A stretch of DNA of 64,000 bases, taken from positions 25,636,401 to 25,700,400 of the forward strand of contig CM049317.1 in the NCBI GenBank assembly GCA_026874595.1, in the 5' to 3' direction. A model generated the notes under the pieces. The model saw only the letters and a list, made by a program, of their open reading frames with translations, did not search any database and was not told where the DNA came from. Shown one piece after another: positions 50,306 through 61,575 of the stretch (position 1 is the stretch's first letter; every line of letters starts with the position of its first letter). The stretch is from Sipunculus nudus (Eukaryota > Annelida > Sipuncula > Golfingiida > Sipunculidae). Both the position numbers and the translations under genes were made by a program.

Positions 50306-50512
50306 TTGCCACCGCGTGTTTGCGCAGTCGTGAACGGAACCTCACGTACATTTCATTGCATTTAGGAAATGGGCCAATGTTGAATCGATTTTTATGTGGA
50401 TCCGGCACATGATCCGGATCCAGAAACGTCATAAAGGAATAATCACAAATATACAGTCACTTATACATGAATGAAAATGGGAATATGGGTCGAATAAGCG
50501 AATGCCTGTGTT
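50306..50512. mobile_element. MITE of the GCCTCCGC family, fragment
   Basis: GCCACCGCGTG..GTCGTGAACGGAACCTCACG..GATCCGGATCCAGAAACGTCATAAAGGAATA matches the other copies; both ends are eroded. Confidence 0.6.
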
Positions 50513-51112
50513 CGCTAAAAATTATAATCAACAAAACTGGAATTTTCTTTCCTCATTTGAGCGTTTATGGGTTGAGTAGGGCAGTGTCGTGTAAACAAGG
50601 GAATCGTATCACATTATCAGCCATTCCCTATTTCATTTATTTCTGAAACACTGCATTTCATTGATTTTTTAGGGAAATTTGCGACAATGTGACACATGTT
50701 TGTCAGCAAATTGAATATTTTTATTAATTGTAGTTAGAGCCTAAATTTGATTTTAATTTCTTTTAAATTAGCAAAAACTGAGGGGGGGGGGGGAGGGGCA
50801 TAATATGGTATATGTCCCCCGGTGTTGATGAAGTGGGAAGGATGTCTCCCTTGTCCCCACCAAATTACGCCCATATGATTAACTGGTTCCACCAAGCAAT
50901 TACAGACACTGCAGGTTATAAACTGGCATGGCCGGTATAGCCAATAAGACCTACCGGTAGTCTCGTTATACATGGAAGGCTTTATATAGGAACACCTATA
51001 TAAAGGACGGGTACTACCACCTCATTCAGCACCGAAGTGCTGGTCTTGGTCTACCTATAGGCATTCAATTAAGTTCTATTGACATATTTTAGTTAATAAA
51101 ATAATTACTGAC
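50513..51112. other. Intergenic spacer before unit C
   Basis: AT-rich with a G run at about 50783-50791 and a GC-richer patch 50820-51060. No exon recognised. Confidence 0.45.
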
Positions 51113-51396
51113 GGCCTGTATAGGTAGGTTAATTGAAAATATATTATAATACCTCTCAGAAAAATATGGTAAGATATGCTAAATACCTGATTAGGACACG
51201 GTAGATAATGGAGGTACACTTCGCGGCTGTGATAATGAGTGATTGTGTTGGTTTAACTATAAACATTGTTGATTGCCAACCGGTAATGAAAATGACCGGT
51301 GTCTAAAAAATCGTCTGTCAACAAAAGGTACCGCCACTCTTTAACCCCTGCTCCTTTTTATATATTATCCAGTGTGGATTTCCTGTTCAATACTAT

Positions 51397-51397
51397 A

Positions 51398-51443
<46 letters not shown>

Positions 51444-51583
51444 GATATATATATATATATATTAATATAATGTTTTACTGCAATAAACGACTGCTAGAGA
51501 GCTCTATGGTATGACACCAGAGTTTTATAATTATACAAATAGAGGAATCAAATGTCTGAAAAAATTTGATTCCACTATTTGTA

Positions 51584-51642
<59 letters not shown>

Positions 51643-51645
51643 ATT
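51397..51645. repeat. (AT)n microsatellites with internal duplicated AATTATAC segment
   Basis: (AT)n at about 51397-51463 and 51588-51645. Between them lies an imperfect palindrome: 'tataattatacaaatagaggaatcaaa' and 'tttgattccactatttgtataattata'. Confidence 0.85.
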
Positions 51646-52078
51646 TGTTGTTTTGGACAATTCTGTACCACGATTATATGCTTTTGGACTGTGTGATATG
51701 ATTGTTTGATTATCATCACGTATGGTCCCTACATGGGTCCCCTACCCAGGGACGCTTACAACATGTTTTGATGAATTAACTGGTATGAGCAAAACTGCAG
51801 CAAGACAGAAATCTAGGCGTCTCGTAGATTTGAACGGTGTATAGTTATGTTCAATGATCGTTGGTACACATGTTTATTGTTATATACAGGCTTTTGATAC
51901 TGCGTGTGATTAAGTTTAAGGCTACGGCAATGTGAGCAGGGCCGAGGATAACAACAGAGCCGTAATTTAGCCGATGATGAAACGTGTGTAAACGAATTAA
52001 GATTACTCTCGGACATAGGTTCTTGCAATGTCAATATGTATTCCCCGTGAGGCGGTATTGGTACTCCCTCCTTCTCTC

Positions 52079-52079
<1 letters not shown>

Positions 52080-52146
<67 letters not shown>
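52080..52146. repeat. (CT)n then (AT)n microsatellite
   Basis: Orthologous to 35022-35128. Confidence 0.92.
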
Positions 52147-52590
52147 TAGCCCCGTTAAGTCTGCTCAGTCATGTTCATTGGCTTTGAAATCAACATCCTG
52201 ATTTTCCATTGCTCCAATAGGGGTCACTCTATTACAGGTTAGAAACGAGTGATGATTCTAGATTATCCGTTACGAAATGATCTTGTTATCTTTAAGATTA
52301 ACATTTAAGGTTATTTCTAAAGAATTTAAAAGAAGATTAAAAATTTACATATATATATTAAAATTTAATGTTTGTTATTCATATCTGTGTGTTTGTGATT
52401 AATAATACCACCAGAAGCGGTTTTAAACACAGTTTATAAGATATATTTGTAGAAAAGATTCAATATTTGTAACTTTGATAATTTCACAACTGCCTTTATT
52501 TTTCCCGATATGTTGTCTACATTGGTGTAGAGATATGGAAAATGCCCGTTCAAACTTCCGCTTAACTAGCAGCCAATATGCCGTCTTTAT

Positions 52591-52900
52591 TGCCTCCGCT
52601 AGGAGGGTATGTATTCATCCCGGTTCGTGGGGGTGTGTTTGTTCACAACAAATCTCAACAGTCATGAACGGAATCTCATGAAATTATCAGGGTACCGCGG
52701 AAATTAGCCAATGAGGATTGGATTAGAATTTAGTGTGGATCTGCTTCATGATCCAGATCCAGGAAGGACGTTCAGGGATGAACACATATATGCAGTCACA
52801 TATGTCCGCTTTAACATGGGAATATGGCCCAAATATAGCCCAAATAACTGAATTCATACACTTTGTGGGGAGAACATATGCACCAATGCACCTTGACATT
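52591..52900. mobile_element. MITE of the GCCTCCGC family, 3'-truncated
   Basis: Orthologous to 35590-36010 but ends abruptly after CACCAATGCACCTT, having lost its GCGGAGGC end together with about 0.27 kb still present in unit B. Confidence 0.7.
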
Positions 52901-52990
52901 GACATTCCCTGAGAGTCAGGAGTGAAAATAAATCAACATCAACACGAAATTTATGTAACAATAATAGATGAAACGCTCCATAAGAAAACA

Positions 52991-53430
52991 GCAGATGTAC
53001 TGCCAACACATTTTCCAATAGAACAAGAAGTTATTTATAAAGATGAAAATAGAATTGCGAAATAAAGAAATCAAACAAAATGCACCTACACAATACTGTG
53101 TAATTAATTCTAAATACAGGGAAATTAGACAATGTTGCAGATGTACTGCCAACACATTTTCCAGTAGAACAACAAGTTTTATAAATATTAAAATAGAATT
53201 GCGAAATAAAGAAATCAAACAAAATGCATTTACACCAATACTGTGTGATTAATTTAAAATACAGGGAAATTAGACAAAGTTGAAGATGTACCGCCAACAC
53301 ATTTTCCAGGAGAACAAGAAGTTATTTATAAAGATGAAAATAGAATAGCGAAATAAAGGAATCAAACAAAATACATCTACACCAATACTGTGTGATTAAT
53401 TTTAAATACAGAGAAATTAGATCAGGTTTA
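52991..53430. repeat. Tandem repeat of about 145 bp, three copies
   Basis: Blocks starting G(C/A)AGATGTAC(T/C)GCCAACACATT begin at 52991, 53137 and 53282 and end with ACAG(G/A)GAAATTAGA. Unit B has only one short remnant at this place (about 36256-36296). Confidence 0.9.
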
Positions 53431-54773
53431 AAATCTATTATACGAGTAACCCCTTCCCCCCCCCCCCCCCCAATAAAGTTATTTTCACTTAAATCATATG
53501 ATCTTTCACGTGACACACCAATGCAGGAATAGTTGCTCACTATACTATATACGGGACAACAACAGTGGTGGTGTTGTGACAGATTTTACAGATAAGCTAT
53601 AGGCGTAGTGATGTGGTTAGTTATATGAGTATTGGTATTATCAACGTCCTGGTACAGTCACACTAAATCACCGTGTGTTGAACAGGATCAATGCAATGAC
53701 GTGTGTATGTGTGTGTGTGTGTGTGTTAACATTTATAAATCCAGATGGGGTTTACCTAAAGTCCATATGTAGCGAATAAGATGTGACGCATAGTCCAATG
53801 TCCCACATGATAAGGCTGAACGACGTGCGAAAAAGGCGCGCATTTTACGTTATATGCCCAAAATGGGTGTCTCGTAATACTGTGGATTCAGAAAATTTCG
53901 TTGGTCTTAAATTTTGTGGTTTTGACATGAGGCACTTTTCGTGGGGTTATTCGTGTATTTATCGTTCCTGAATATTTTCTAAGAGCAAAGCTGAGTAACG
54001 AGTGTATAAATGCAGGAAAGTTTTCATAGAAACATGTACGTTCATTAAGTAAATTTAATCTTTACATTTATTCAATTATTGGGTTACATATCATTTGCGT
54101 ATTATTAAAACTCATCAATAGGTCATTGTTAACCTGGACGGTAATGTAGTCCCACACGAAGATGTTATAAAACTTCTATAATAAACTAAGTGAACATGGG
54201 ATTTATAATTTCGTGGGGAAAAGCCACGAATCCACGAAATTAAAACACCCATGAAAATTATGAATCCATACTTGACAGCGTAACAGTTTACTTGTGTGCT
54301 ATATAGGTTCAGAGGTCCTGCTACTTAATAGAAAAGCATGTGCTGTAAGAAACATTTTAATCTTTCCTTGTTTAAGGTTTACTCATTAAACATATTAAAT
54401 ATACGAGTCATCTCTTTATATCCTGAACAAGGGCTAATTAAGATATGAATATTCAATAAATTATGCGGGCAGCTGATAATTAAACAGGGAAGCTTTTGTC
54501 CTGCTTCCTAATTGATCGCACTAACTGCTTTGATATTGATCTCAATTATTAGTGGACATTTATATCCAATGATTATTCTTGACAGTATTTTAGTCATCAC
54601 GCAACCTCACCTCAAACCTTTTTTCCTGTGAATGTGTGTTTGTACCGCTATTTATATTTAGTTTCTTTACCTCCCTGATGTGAAATTATAAATATGTGTA
54701 TAATCTGAAAAATGAACGGCAAATTAATTATCTGATCGGGGATTTCGTGGATGATTTTCTGAATTGTTTAATT
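53431..54773. other. Upstream region of gene C, nothing coding recognised
   Basis: Aligns with 36310-37388. Contains a poly-C run (53457-53471) and a (GT)n tract near 53712-53725. Confidence 0.55.
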
Positions 54774-55070
54774 GCCTCCGCCAGGAGGGTATGCGTTCAT
54801 CCCCGTTCGTGTTTGTGTGTGTATTTGTTCACTATATAAAACACGAGCGGAATCCCATGAAATTTTCAGGGCATTTTGGGAATGGGCTCCATGAAGAATC
54901 CATCAGATTTTGGTGTCGATCCATGGCATGATCCGGATCTAGGAACGTCATCAAGGAATAGTCTCATATCTACAGTCACTACGCACGATTGAACCTGGAA
55001 ATACGACCCGTATAAGTAATTCCTCGGGCTTGCTACCGTTAGAATGCGGATTTCTATTTGCATATAAAAT
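54774..55070. mobile_element. MITE of the GCCTCCGC family
   Basis: Orthologous to 37389-37700; starts ATTGCCTCCGCCAGGAGGGT. Confidence 0.7.
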
Positions 55071-55469
55071 CTCACCCAACACAATCTTATCGTACACTAG
55101 TATTAGATTCGTAAACTCATTGTGATTATTATTTACATTATTACATTTATTTCAAGTGCTTAGTGTGATTTAACTGATAATATGCTCAAATAAAATGCCT
55201 AAGGTAATTCATTGCGGTGGCTTAAGTAGGACACACTTCACCAATGTTCGTCGGCAAGTCTATCTTCATGTCTCCCTGTTATTTAAATGCGATTACAAAT
55301 AGTGTACTGAAAATAATTCATAAACAAGATTAACCTGCAAAAATGACACATCCAGATATTCTTTGATTAAATGACAGTGTTAGGAATATAATTAATAAAA
55401 ACGTTAGACCTGTCAAAATGACACATACAGATATTGTTTGATCAAATATGTGTACATTTGGGTTATTCG

Positions 55470-55670
55470 TGCACAGATTCTTCCCTTTGCGCCTGTGTGC
55501 ATCAATACAGAAGATGTATTGTAAAACACTCACCAACAAGGATGTTTGATACTTATCTCTTAGTATTAAGCTGCGTGTCATACAGCTGATTATTGCAGAA
55601 CCATGTGACCCTCTGGGCGTGATCTCCATGGACACACAGGTCAGCTGACGTTACAGCATAGAGGATCAAC
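55470..55670 (+). promoter_or_regulatory. Putative promoter and 5'UTR of gene C
   Basis: Conserved with 38090-38297: CATGTGACC, GGTCAGCTGACGTTACAGC and ATCAACATGG. The TATA-like element of B reads TATTGTAAAA here. Confidence 0.38.
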
Positions 55671-55770
55671 ATGGCCGTGGCACGTTTCCTCCTGACGCCC
55701 GTTTTACTTTTGGCGTTATCAGTATTTGTTGTCAAAACATCTGAGCCTAAATGTCTGAAAGTATCAAAGG
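55671..55770 (+). CDS. C exon E1: signal peptide
   Basis: 100 nt, phase 1 out: MAVARFLLTPVLLLALSV then VVKTSEPKCLKVSK. Clear hydrophobic core; close match to B E1. Confidence 0.87.
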
Positions 55771-58700
55771 GTAAGAACTTTCTTTGAGTTTGATCCAAGT
55801 TATTACCATATGATTGGGCATGCTTCGAAAAGAGACCAACTAATGTTACACCATTTCTAATAAAGGAGTTGTCTTTATAAATATATTAATAAATTATTTC
55901 AGCTGGAAACAAATATTTATTTAACAAAAATATTATTGTATAAATAAATATCAGCATGAATATAATCTCAGTTCTTAAGTGATTTCTTGATAAATGTATG
56001 TACTTATTTACATAAAAGATTAACCACCACTGCCAATTTTAATGTATTTATACGTTGGTGTATATTTTTTAAAAATTTCACATGTTTATCTTACATATGG
56101 CATAGGTTGCTCCCAGTTATATCTATATACGTATAGGGACGCATTATTTCAGGAAATATTATGTATTTGGTTGCCTTAGTGAGTAAATAGATACAGCTGG
56201 TCCTAGCAGTTAAACCAAACAGTCAACACCATACTTACTTGATGGGGCTGAAAATACTGATATTTAGCAAACACAAATGTGTTCATAACTAGGGAAATAG
56301 ATTATATGATCTAGTAGAGAGTAGTAATAAAAGTTCATAAACTGGTTTTCTCAATTAGACGAGTTCTCTGATTTAAGTTAAATTAAAAAAAACAATGTTA
56401 CCCAATGCGCTATAAATGTGAACAAGTAGGACTACACACACAGTAAAGTTAGAAACGCACAGTAAAGGGACGAGAGACAAACAGTAAAGGAAAGAGAGGC
56501 ACATAGTGAAGCCAAGCTTCACATAGAGTACAGCCAAAAGATACTCACAGTACAGCCAAGAGACACACACAATACAGTTAAGACACGCAAACAATTCAGC
56601 CGAGGGACGCACACAATACAGCCAAGGGACACAAAATACAGCAAAGAAAGCTCACAATGCAACCAAGAGACACTCACAGAGTAGCCAAGAGACGCACTCA
56701 CAGTACATTCAGGAGACTCTCACAATACTGACAGGAGACACACACACACAGTGCTGCCAAGAGACACACTGTGCTGCCAAGAGACACACACAGTACTGCC
56801 AAGAGTCAAACACAATACAGCAAAGAGACGCACATAATACAACAAAGTGACGCACTCAATACAGCCAAGACACACATAATACACTCAACACACACAGTAC
56901 AGTCTAGAGACACACAGTACTGTCAAATGACGCACTCACAGTACAGTCGAGGACACTCACATTACAGACAACAGGAACACACAGTGCTGCCAAGAGAGAC
57001 TCACATAACAGCCAAGAGACACACAGAGTGCTACCAAGAGACACTCGCATAACAGCCAAGAGACCCACACAAATACTGCAAAGACACACAGTAAGGCATG
57101 TTAATGAGTGCGCCAGGTTTTTATTGACTCATAATTTCCGTTTAGATCTACAGCTGGTTGGTGTATATTGAAGTTGTTATTGAAGTTACTTTATGAGTAA
57201 AGTAAAATGAGCTGGGATAGTACCGGAATTCACACGGTGGGTTTTAATTATTAGTATGACCAGATAAGCATCTATATACATGCGCTTGTATTTCTGATCA
57301 AGGGCGTTACCTGTGGGTAACAGGATTATGTTTACTCTATTGTGTATGCACGGCTAGAACACAGAGTGCGGCACATCGAGTGTACATGAGTTAACATCAC
57401 ACTCCACAGGAACTTAACTTATTGAATAGAAAGTTAATGCCTCCGCGCGCTTCAGGCTATATGTCATTTCTTTCCTTAATCGTGCAGTCGTGATCAACAT
57501 TCAAAATTTTGCTCACGTTGCCTTAAACTCAATCCAGGAACAAGATGTATTCCCATTTCCTGTATAAAAAAGGGAAATGGTTTACAACATGACCTATTGC
57601 ACATAAAATCAATGTTTGAAACCTGGATTTTAGCTATATTTTTCCAAAATTTCGTAGGCCGACTGACAAATATAAATAATTGTTTTGATGAGGGTAATGC
57701 AATAAAAGTCGTTAAACGATTAATACATAAAACTTGCTTTTACACAACTTAACACACACCAACACGACCCTTAAGGGAAAAGGCAAAAAGCACATATAAA
57801 TTATTTAAATAGGTATTATGTTTGAAAATAATTGTCCTGGACAAAACTAATTACTCCATTGTCAAAAGCCTTAGCAAGACACCTAAATTACAATAACTTC
57901 CCTGTATCATTCATAACTATAATAATCCATATATTAACCATAATAAAATAAAGACAACCTATTTATTTAATGCGTCACAACGGACTAGTGAACCTGATAA
58001 TTTTTTGCAAAATGCTTTCTCCCTAATGATTGTTTCAAACAAAGTGTTCTAGTGATTTCGCAAGGTTTTTAGAACAGACGGTTATGTTAATTCTACAACA
58101 AAATATTAATAAAAATAAAGATAATAATCATAATAATTATTATTATTGTTACTTTTATTATTATTATGACAGGTATATTCTTAACAAGACTCGTGCTCTC
58201 TATTGATTTGACACAGGTAAAGAATTCTGCCTTCATAATGGAAGTCTAAGCTGGTCCAAAGCGAGAGAGCTCTGCGTGAAGAATGGTGGTATTTTGGCCC
58301 TCGACAAAGACAAAGTTACCCATTCAGTGCTGCTTAGTCTGATGAAAAACGAAACTGGGATGAATCATGCCTGGATCGGCGGCAAAGCTGTCCTCTGTAT
58401 TGGTCCTGGATTCTGCGTAAGCGATTTATATATTGTCTTAATTGCATCGATTATCATGGGCACCTCCACAAGGAAAATCGCAGTACATTAATCCAACCTG
58501 ACAAAAATCTCTGTAGAGATTCATTGAAGAATTTAATACAAATATATCCCAGGTCAAATGCGCTTAAATACGCTATTTCAAGCAGAATCATTCAATAGTC
58601 GGCAGTGTCATGAAAATAAATTGTGCAGTGCCGTTATTTGATCAAGCTCCTGTATTCTGATGGAACCAACATGTCTAGTTCTACGTGGTGCACAATTATT

Positions 58701-59084
58701 AGAAGAGCCACTTCATGGTCAGATGGAAACCATCTTGTCAAAATGCACACGGTGCACTATAAACGGAACAGCCACATGAAAAACCGCGGTACCTGGCCTC
58801 GAGAGCCCTCGCGGAAAGATTCCTGCGACATCCCCACCCCTGTGTTTCCCCATAAATTGTTGTTATCAAATGCAATTGCGGAGACTGTGCGTGTCCCATA
58901 TGACATTTAAGGATATTGCGTAAACACAATCCATTTACAATCAATTTTCTCACTGGGTCCACAAGTACTATTGAGGACCCAGCGGGTTTGTTGGTTCGGC
59001 GTTTGGTGCGGAGCCAGCCTGACAGTGTATTTTTTATTGAATGCCGGCCTTGTATAGACGCCCGGGCGTCTGATCAAGGAAATA

Positions 59085-59125
<41 letters not shown>

Positions 59126-61325
59126 GTATTATATATTATATTTTAGCTGACGGATCTGCACAGAAGATGTATTTTCAGGGTTGTTATGAAGAATCTTCAA
59201 GGACATCTGTGAATCAAAACTGTGTAAATGTACAGAGTGTTGATCAATGTGAGACAAACTGTGATGTCTATGACTACTACTCACTGCATAAGGTGAGCAG
59301 ATAATGAGTACGAAAAGAATATAAACAAAGTTTAAGTTATCAATTAAGATAGCCGGTGTTTTCTCTCCGTACTTTGCAGGTTATGTGCCTCCTTTCGAGA
59401 GTCAGGTATTAACTAAAGCTACTGTTTCAAAAGGTTTACCTCACTTGTGATGAAGCGCTTAAACCTTGGCACCTATCCAGTGAATGTTTGTAAAACAGTA
59501 TTCAGGTGTTAAAATTTTTTCCAACATACTGGAAACTAATTTTTCCATATTCGGTTTTTTATATGATATGTTGTCAAGGGACCTGACAACTTGGCAATGT
59601 GTTGTTGTGGAAGAAGTCTTGGTGATACTTATTCTGAACACTGCAGCAAGAATGGTTGTCTGCAAAGGACACATTTCTGTGGAACTAATCGATCAACAAG
59701 AGCCTGGTATTCCCGACGCACAAAATCAAGTAGGGAAAACATCTCTTCAAATTTATATGGAATAGCACTATGTGTACACATACAACATACTTTTACATAG
59801 TATCTTTGTATTAATTAATTTAACTAAAGCTCTGTATTAATAACTTAATTTAACTATAGCTTTGTATTAATAACTTAATTTAACTAAAGGGTACACCTAC
59901 ACTCTATATATATATATATATGACATTTGCGATACAGAGTTTTTTTATTGAAACAATAACATTATATCTTGTTAACACTTACAAACATAGACACATACAA
60001 TTACATACACAGGTGCTTGTAACACATACAAGTTGCATAGACAGAAATACACTAACACAAAAACGTTACTTACAAGCCTAATAAACATAACATGCTTAAA
60101 TTACATATCCTCACACAGGTGAAATTTCATTAAAGATGAATTGAAGATTTCAGTTATTGTCAGTTAATATAAACAAATTATTTAGTGCGCCCCATTTGCG
60201 ATACAGAGTTTGCGAACACCCAACACAGTTCCGAGTAATTTTCTCATAATTAATACTTGTACATTCAGATCACCTTGGAATCATTCAACGTAGAGTCTTT
60301 GATACTGTAGGCAAATGTTGTGTGTTTATTAAAAAAATTAGTTTCCTTGATATATACTAACACGGAAACTGCATACTTCGCACTGTCTGTCCTACCCGCA
60401 CACACACACACAATTGGCGACAAGAATGAACAAGAATGCTGACCCTATGTGTTCATCAAGAATACATTTCTGATTGTTTACCTTTCTTGGGTACATGTTT
60501 ACCTCTTGTGGCTTAGGGTCCTCTTGTCTGTATTATAAATTTTATACTTTTCTGTTTTACAAAAGAAAATATATAAAGTTGAGGCAGCATATGATCGACA
60601 AACAAATGGTGATGCTAAGTGTCTTATACGGTGTTTGTATGGCTAGTACAGCTGATAGTGTGTTTCAAACGTTCACGGGTCCGTTGGGCAAATGTGTCTA
60701 TGTATATAAATATTCAAACCAGAACGATTTTACTTGGTACAATCGGTGCCCTCTGTGATCAACGAAAAACTCCGAAACATCGCGACGGTCGAAATAATCA
60801 ATGAAACGTTTAACGTTCAGGTAACTTCTTTTGCAGACGGGGACTAACGGGATACATTAAGTCACTGGACAGTTAATCTCTAGGCATAAGTTCAACATTC
60901 TTCACATGAAAATATGTCATAGGTCTTACCTCAAAATAAAAAATAAAAAAAGCCATCGTCCAATAGACCAAAACATCAGACCGTGAACCTATTAGTTCAA
61001 ATAGCTTACGCATGCCCGTCCTAATCATCGCGATATCTAGTCAACATACAGGTCCCATCTGGAACGTATCAAGTTATAATCAGGGCACGAACCTCTAAGT
61101 GCCAGATGGAACCTCTATACGGAGAAATGAGTTGTAGATGAAACCATGGTTCTACCCAGAACCATATGGGTTCTTAAAAGAACCAACAAGAACCATTTTT
61201 TCTTAGAGTGTAAGTATTTTACATCATACAGTAAAAAGTTGATAAAGTAAAATTAAGATAAAAGAATTCCCAAACTTTTCTCTTTTTTTCTATTTGTAGG
61301 AATAATGCAATATATTTCAGAAATC

Positions 61326-61363
<38 letters not shown>

Positions 61364-61493
61364 TACGAAGACAGATTGTTTAGGGGAAATATTAGGCCGA
61401 TCAGGGATTCGAACCCATGTCGGTCGCGCACATATCCGGCGTTCATGCAAGTGTCACTAGCGAGACAGTTCGGTCCGTTTTTATGTCACCCGT

Positions 61494-61575
<82 letters not shown>

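Noticed and set aside
61400-61420. Intact tRNA gene
   Set aside because: Only the T-arm/B-box is convincing; no acceptor stem or anticodon loop, so a SINE is the better call.
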